Assembly: GCA_025353925.1 (NCBI GenBank)
Contig: JANXNV010000108.1
Span: 1-33,888 of the forward strand
Source of the DNA: Armatimonadota bacterium
GTDB taxonomy: Bacteria; Armatimonadota; Armatimonadia; Armatimonadales; Capsulimonadaceae
Length of the DNA: 33,888 nt
Direction of reading: 5' to 3'
A program made the position numbers and the translations under genes. Below the pieces are notes generated by a model. The model ran no database searches, had not been told where the DNA came from, and was given only the letters and a program-made list of their open reading frames with translations. Numbering within the stretch: the first letter of the stretch is position 1; each line of letters opens with the position of its first letter. Positions 32,147 to 33,888 of this stretch are shown here, piece after piece.

Positions 32147-33193
32147 ATGACTGAAACTACCCATGCCACCGACCAGAAGTGCGTCACCATCATCTTCAAT
32201 CCTGTTTCCGGCAGCAGTGACCCGGAAGAACGCAAGAAGATCATCTCGGACACACTTGCTAATCTGGGGTATCGATGCCAGTTCATCGCGACCACCCGGG
32301 AGCAGGGAGCAAAGGCATTAGCCGCGCAGGCCGTGCAGGACGGCGTGGACCTGCTGGCCGTTTCCGGCGGCGACGGTACCGTCATGGAGGCTATGTCCGC
32401 CTTGGTCGGCACGAAAGTCCCAATCGCGGTCTTCCCCGCCGGCACCGGGAATTTGCTTTCCATCAATCTGGGGATTCCGATGACCGTGCCGGATGCCGTC
32501 ACGGTCGCACTTTCCGGTCATACCCAGGCATTCGATCTAGTGCGCACCAATGAAGGCCGCTATTTCGCCATTATGGGCGGTTTGGGAGTAGACGCTCAAA
32601 TGATCGCAGACACGGATCGTCAGGCGAAAGACCGGCTGGGCAAGCTGGCCTATTTTCTTTCCGCCCTCAAAAATCTGCCGCGCCGCCGAGCCTATGTCGA
32701 TATTATCCTGGACGACGGACCGCCGCTGCGCCGCCGTGTCAAAAGCGTTCTGCTTGCCAACATGGGCAAGATCACCGGGGGCCTTGAAGCCATGCCGACG
32801 GCATCGCCCCGAGACGGACTGCTGGATGTCGGCATCCTCAAAACCGCAACACTAGGTCAAGGACTGCGACTTTTGGGGTATGCGCTCTTGGGACGGACCC
32901 AGGATGACCCGGATATGGAAGTCTACCAAGCCAAAAAAGTCACCCTGCAGTCCCGGTTCCCGGAGCCGGTCCAGTTCGACGGCGAAGATGGCGGGCGCAT
33001 GCAGAAACTGAGTGTCGAGATCGTGCCGAACGCCGTCCATATCTTCCTGCCGGAAAACTCACCCGCCGCTCTTGATCTGGATACTCCACCTGCGGAAGCG
33101 GCCCAGCGTACTGCGAAGCGGCGTCTGCTTATCCCCTTGGCGTGCTTCTTAGTGGCCGCCGGCATTCTTTTGTGGCGGAGGCGATCACGTTAG
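32147..33193 (+). CDS. Diacylglycerol/sphingosine kinase-family lipid kinase
   Basis: This is a 348-residue protein of the DagK/YegS/BmrU family, which phosphorylates a lipid hydroxyl with ATP. Visible are CVTIIFNPVSGSSDPEE at the N-terminus, the nucleotide motif SGGDGTVMEAMSAL, PAGTGNLLSINLGIP, GLGVDAQMIAD and a C-terminal DGLLDVGIL. A hydrophobic helix and basic end (LLIPLACFLVAAGILLWRRR) should anchor it in the cytoplasmic membrane. ATG 32147 is preferred, because a longer frame from 32060 would cover the divergent sigma-54 promoter and adds unconserved residues. The exact lipid cannot be determined. The stop overlaps the convergent oxidoreductase gene. Confidence 0.9.
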   Translation: MTETTHATDQKCVTIIFNPVSGSSDPEERKKIISDTLANLGYRCQFIATTREQGAKALAAQAVQDGVDLLAVSGGDGTVMEAMSALVGTKVPIAVFPAGTGNLLSINLGIPMTVPDAVTVALSGHTQAFDLVRTNEGRYFAIMGGLGVDAQMIADTDRQAKDRLGKLAYFLSALKNLPRRRAYVDIILDDGPPLRRRVKSVLLANMGKITGGLEAMPTASPRDGLLDVGILKTATLGQGLRLLGYALLGRTQDDPDMEVYQAKKVTLQSRFPEPVQFDGEDGGRMQKLSVEIVPNAVHIFLPENSPAALDLDTPPAEAAQRTAKRRLLIPLACFLVAAGILLWRRRSR

Positions 33194-33888
33194 AGGGGCA
33201 GCTTCTGTGTCTGCCCCGTGTCTGCCGCTCGCAAGCCTGCTTCCAGGATCTCCTGAGTCACGCGGCTGACTTCTGGCGAGCAGAAGCCGGTGATGGGCGC
33301 ATTCGTCGCCAAGCAGTGCAGCAGGTATTCAGGACCGTTTCGGTGCGGGCTGATGAGCGGCGGCGGCGTGACGATCTCCATCGGCTGTCCAGGCCTCTGC
33401 CAGTGAACGGTGCCTGCGACCACCGCCAGTGAGCCGCCGGTCCCGTAGGCAATTGGGTTTGCAGCCTCAGCGTAGGGCACTGTCTGTGTCCAGCAGGCTT
33501 CGGTGACGCCAAAAGCCTGCGGATACTGCATCAAGATAATTGCGTTGTCGTCGGGGATAGAATAGTCTTTGACAAATGTCCCGCGCATTCCTGTGACCGA
33601 GGTCGGCAGGCCAAGAAAGCGGGCGTTCATGTTTGCCCCATAGCCGCAGTAGTCCATCAAAGCCCCGGCCCCGTTCTTCTCGGCATCATAAAGCCACTCA
33701 GTAAAATAGGAGGAGCAGCCAATCTCCTTTGGCCCATTGTGCGCTGAACGGTACTTGAGATAATTGATCTGCCCGATAGCTCCCGCCAGCAGCCGCCGCT
33801 CCCATTCCTGAATAACGGCGGACCAGGCCGTCGGCCAGTTGATCAGCAGCAGCGTCCCGGCATCTGCGGCGGCTTTTGCCATGCGGCT
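33190..33888 (-). CDS. Gfo/Idh/MocA-family oxidoreductase (5' partial)
   Basis: The frame is open to the window edge, so the N-terminal Rossmann fold is missing; about 232 C-terminal residues remain. LLLINWPTAWSAVIQEWER and AIGQINYLKYRSAHNGPKE match the start of the substrate domain of NAD(P)-dependent Gfo/Idh/MocA enzymes. So do GAGALMDYCGYGANMNARFL (with the G-x3-D/H-x-G loop) and the end RVTQEILEAGLRAADTGQ. Such enzymes oxidise or reduce sugars and related alcohols. The Asp in LMDYCGYG stands where many members have Asp-x-Gly or His. The substrate cannot be assigned. It converges on the lipid kinase gene with a four-base overlap. Confidence 0.85.
   Translation of the reverse strand, partial: SRMAKAAADAGTLLLINWPTAWSAVIQEWERRLLAGAIGQINYLKYRSAHNGPKEIGCSSYFTEWLYDAEKNGAGALMDYCGYGANMNARFLGLPTSVTGMRGTFVKDYSIPDDNAIILMQYPQAFGVTEACWTQTVPYAEAANPIAYGTGGSLAVVAGTVHWQRPGQPMEIVTPPPLISPHRNGPEYLLHCLATNAPITGFCSPEVSRVTQEILEAGLRAADTGQTQKLPL

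Overview
The window is a 33.9 kb piece of a GC-rich bacterial chromosome, most likely from the Armatimonadota. That assignment is an inference. It rests on three things: a pseudopilin-type H-X9-DG C-terminus, PEP-CTERM surface proteins, and an otherwise ordinary Gram-negative-like core gene set. No rRNA, tRNA, CRISPR array, insertion sequence or phage gene was seen. Coding density is very high, with many ATGA or TGATG overlaps, and GTG and TTG starts occur.

Layout. 1-2978: the end of a membrane-anchored protein with a pilin-like C-terminus, then coaX and an EamA exporter. 2968-3942: a small, less GC-rich island with its own strong promoter, encoding a ParB-like (toxin-type) domain and an unknown, possibly immunity, protein. 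3954-6092: dusB, a polytopic membrane protein with a GxGD motif, and an ACT-like small protein. 6161-7585: a secreted propeller-like protein fused to a pseudopilin C-terminus. 12674-7554 (minus): TPR lipid-side/periplasmic protein, nadK, recN, a DUF5658-like membrane protein and a GNAT. 12781-14399: glnA with a strong promoter and an attenuator-like leader. 14512-15975: a sigma-54 promoter driving two PEP-CTERM proteins. 16125-17198: a Na+/Ca2+-exchanger family protein. 17235-23855: mtaB, HIT protein, then a BMP-type nucleoside ABC importer (lipoprotein, double ATPase, one permease) and an MFS protein. 29336-23844 (minus): a six-gene run (hypothetical, aldo/keto reductase, nnr, FHA membrane protein, two tandem paralogous beta-rich proteins). 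29548-30948: tandem HD/HD-GYP protein. 31952-30962 (minus): a frameshifted PEP-CTERM protein behind a second sigma-54 promoter. 32147-33193: diacylglycerol/sphingosine kinase-type lipid kinase. 33190-33888 (minus): partial Gfo/Idh oxidoreductase.

The most striking signal is regulatory. The two separate PEP-CTERM loci, 17.5 kb apart and on opposite strands, each carry exactly the same 17-bp sequence TTGGCATGATTTATGCA, which has the GG-N10-GC spacing of a sigma-54 -24/-12 promoter. This suggests a dedicated RpoN-controlled surface-protein regulon. All three PEP-CTERM proteins also have a non-canonical VPE-T/S/Q sorting motif instead of VPEP.

A second regulatory theme is that several genes (coaX, the small island, dusB, recN, the CaCA exchanger, mtaB) have a -10 box only 6-10 nt before the start codon, which predicts leaderless or nearly leaderless mRNAs. 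A third is the glnA leader, where a perfect TTGACA-N17-TATACT promoter is followed by a terminator hairpin whose loop can pair with an upstream segment, an H-type-pseudoknot arrangement suited to attenuation.
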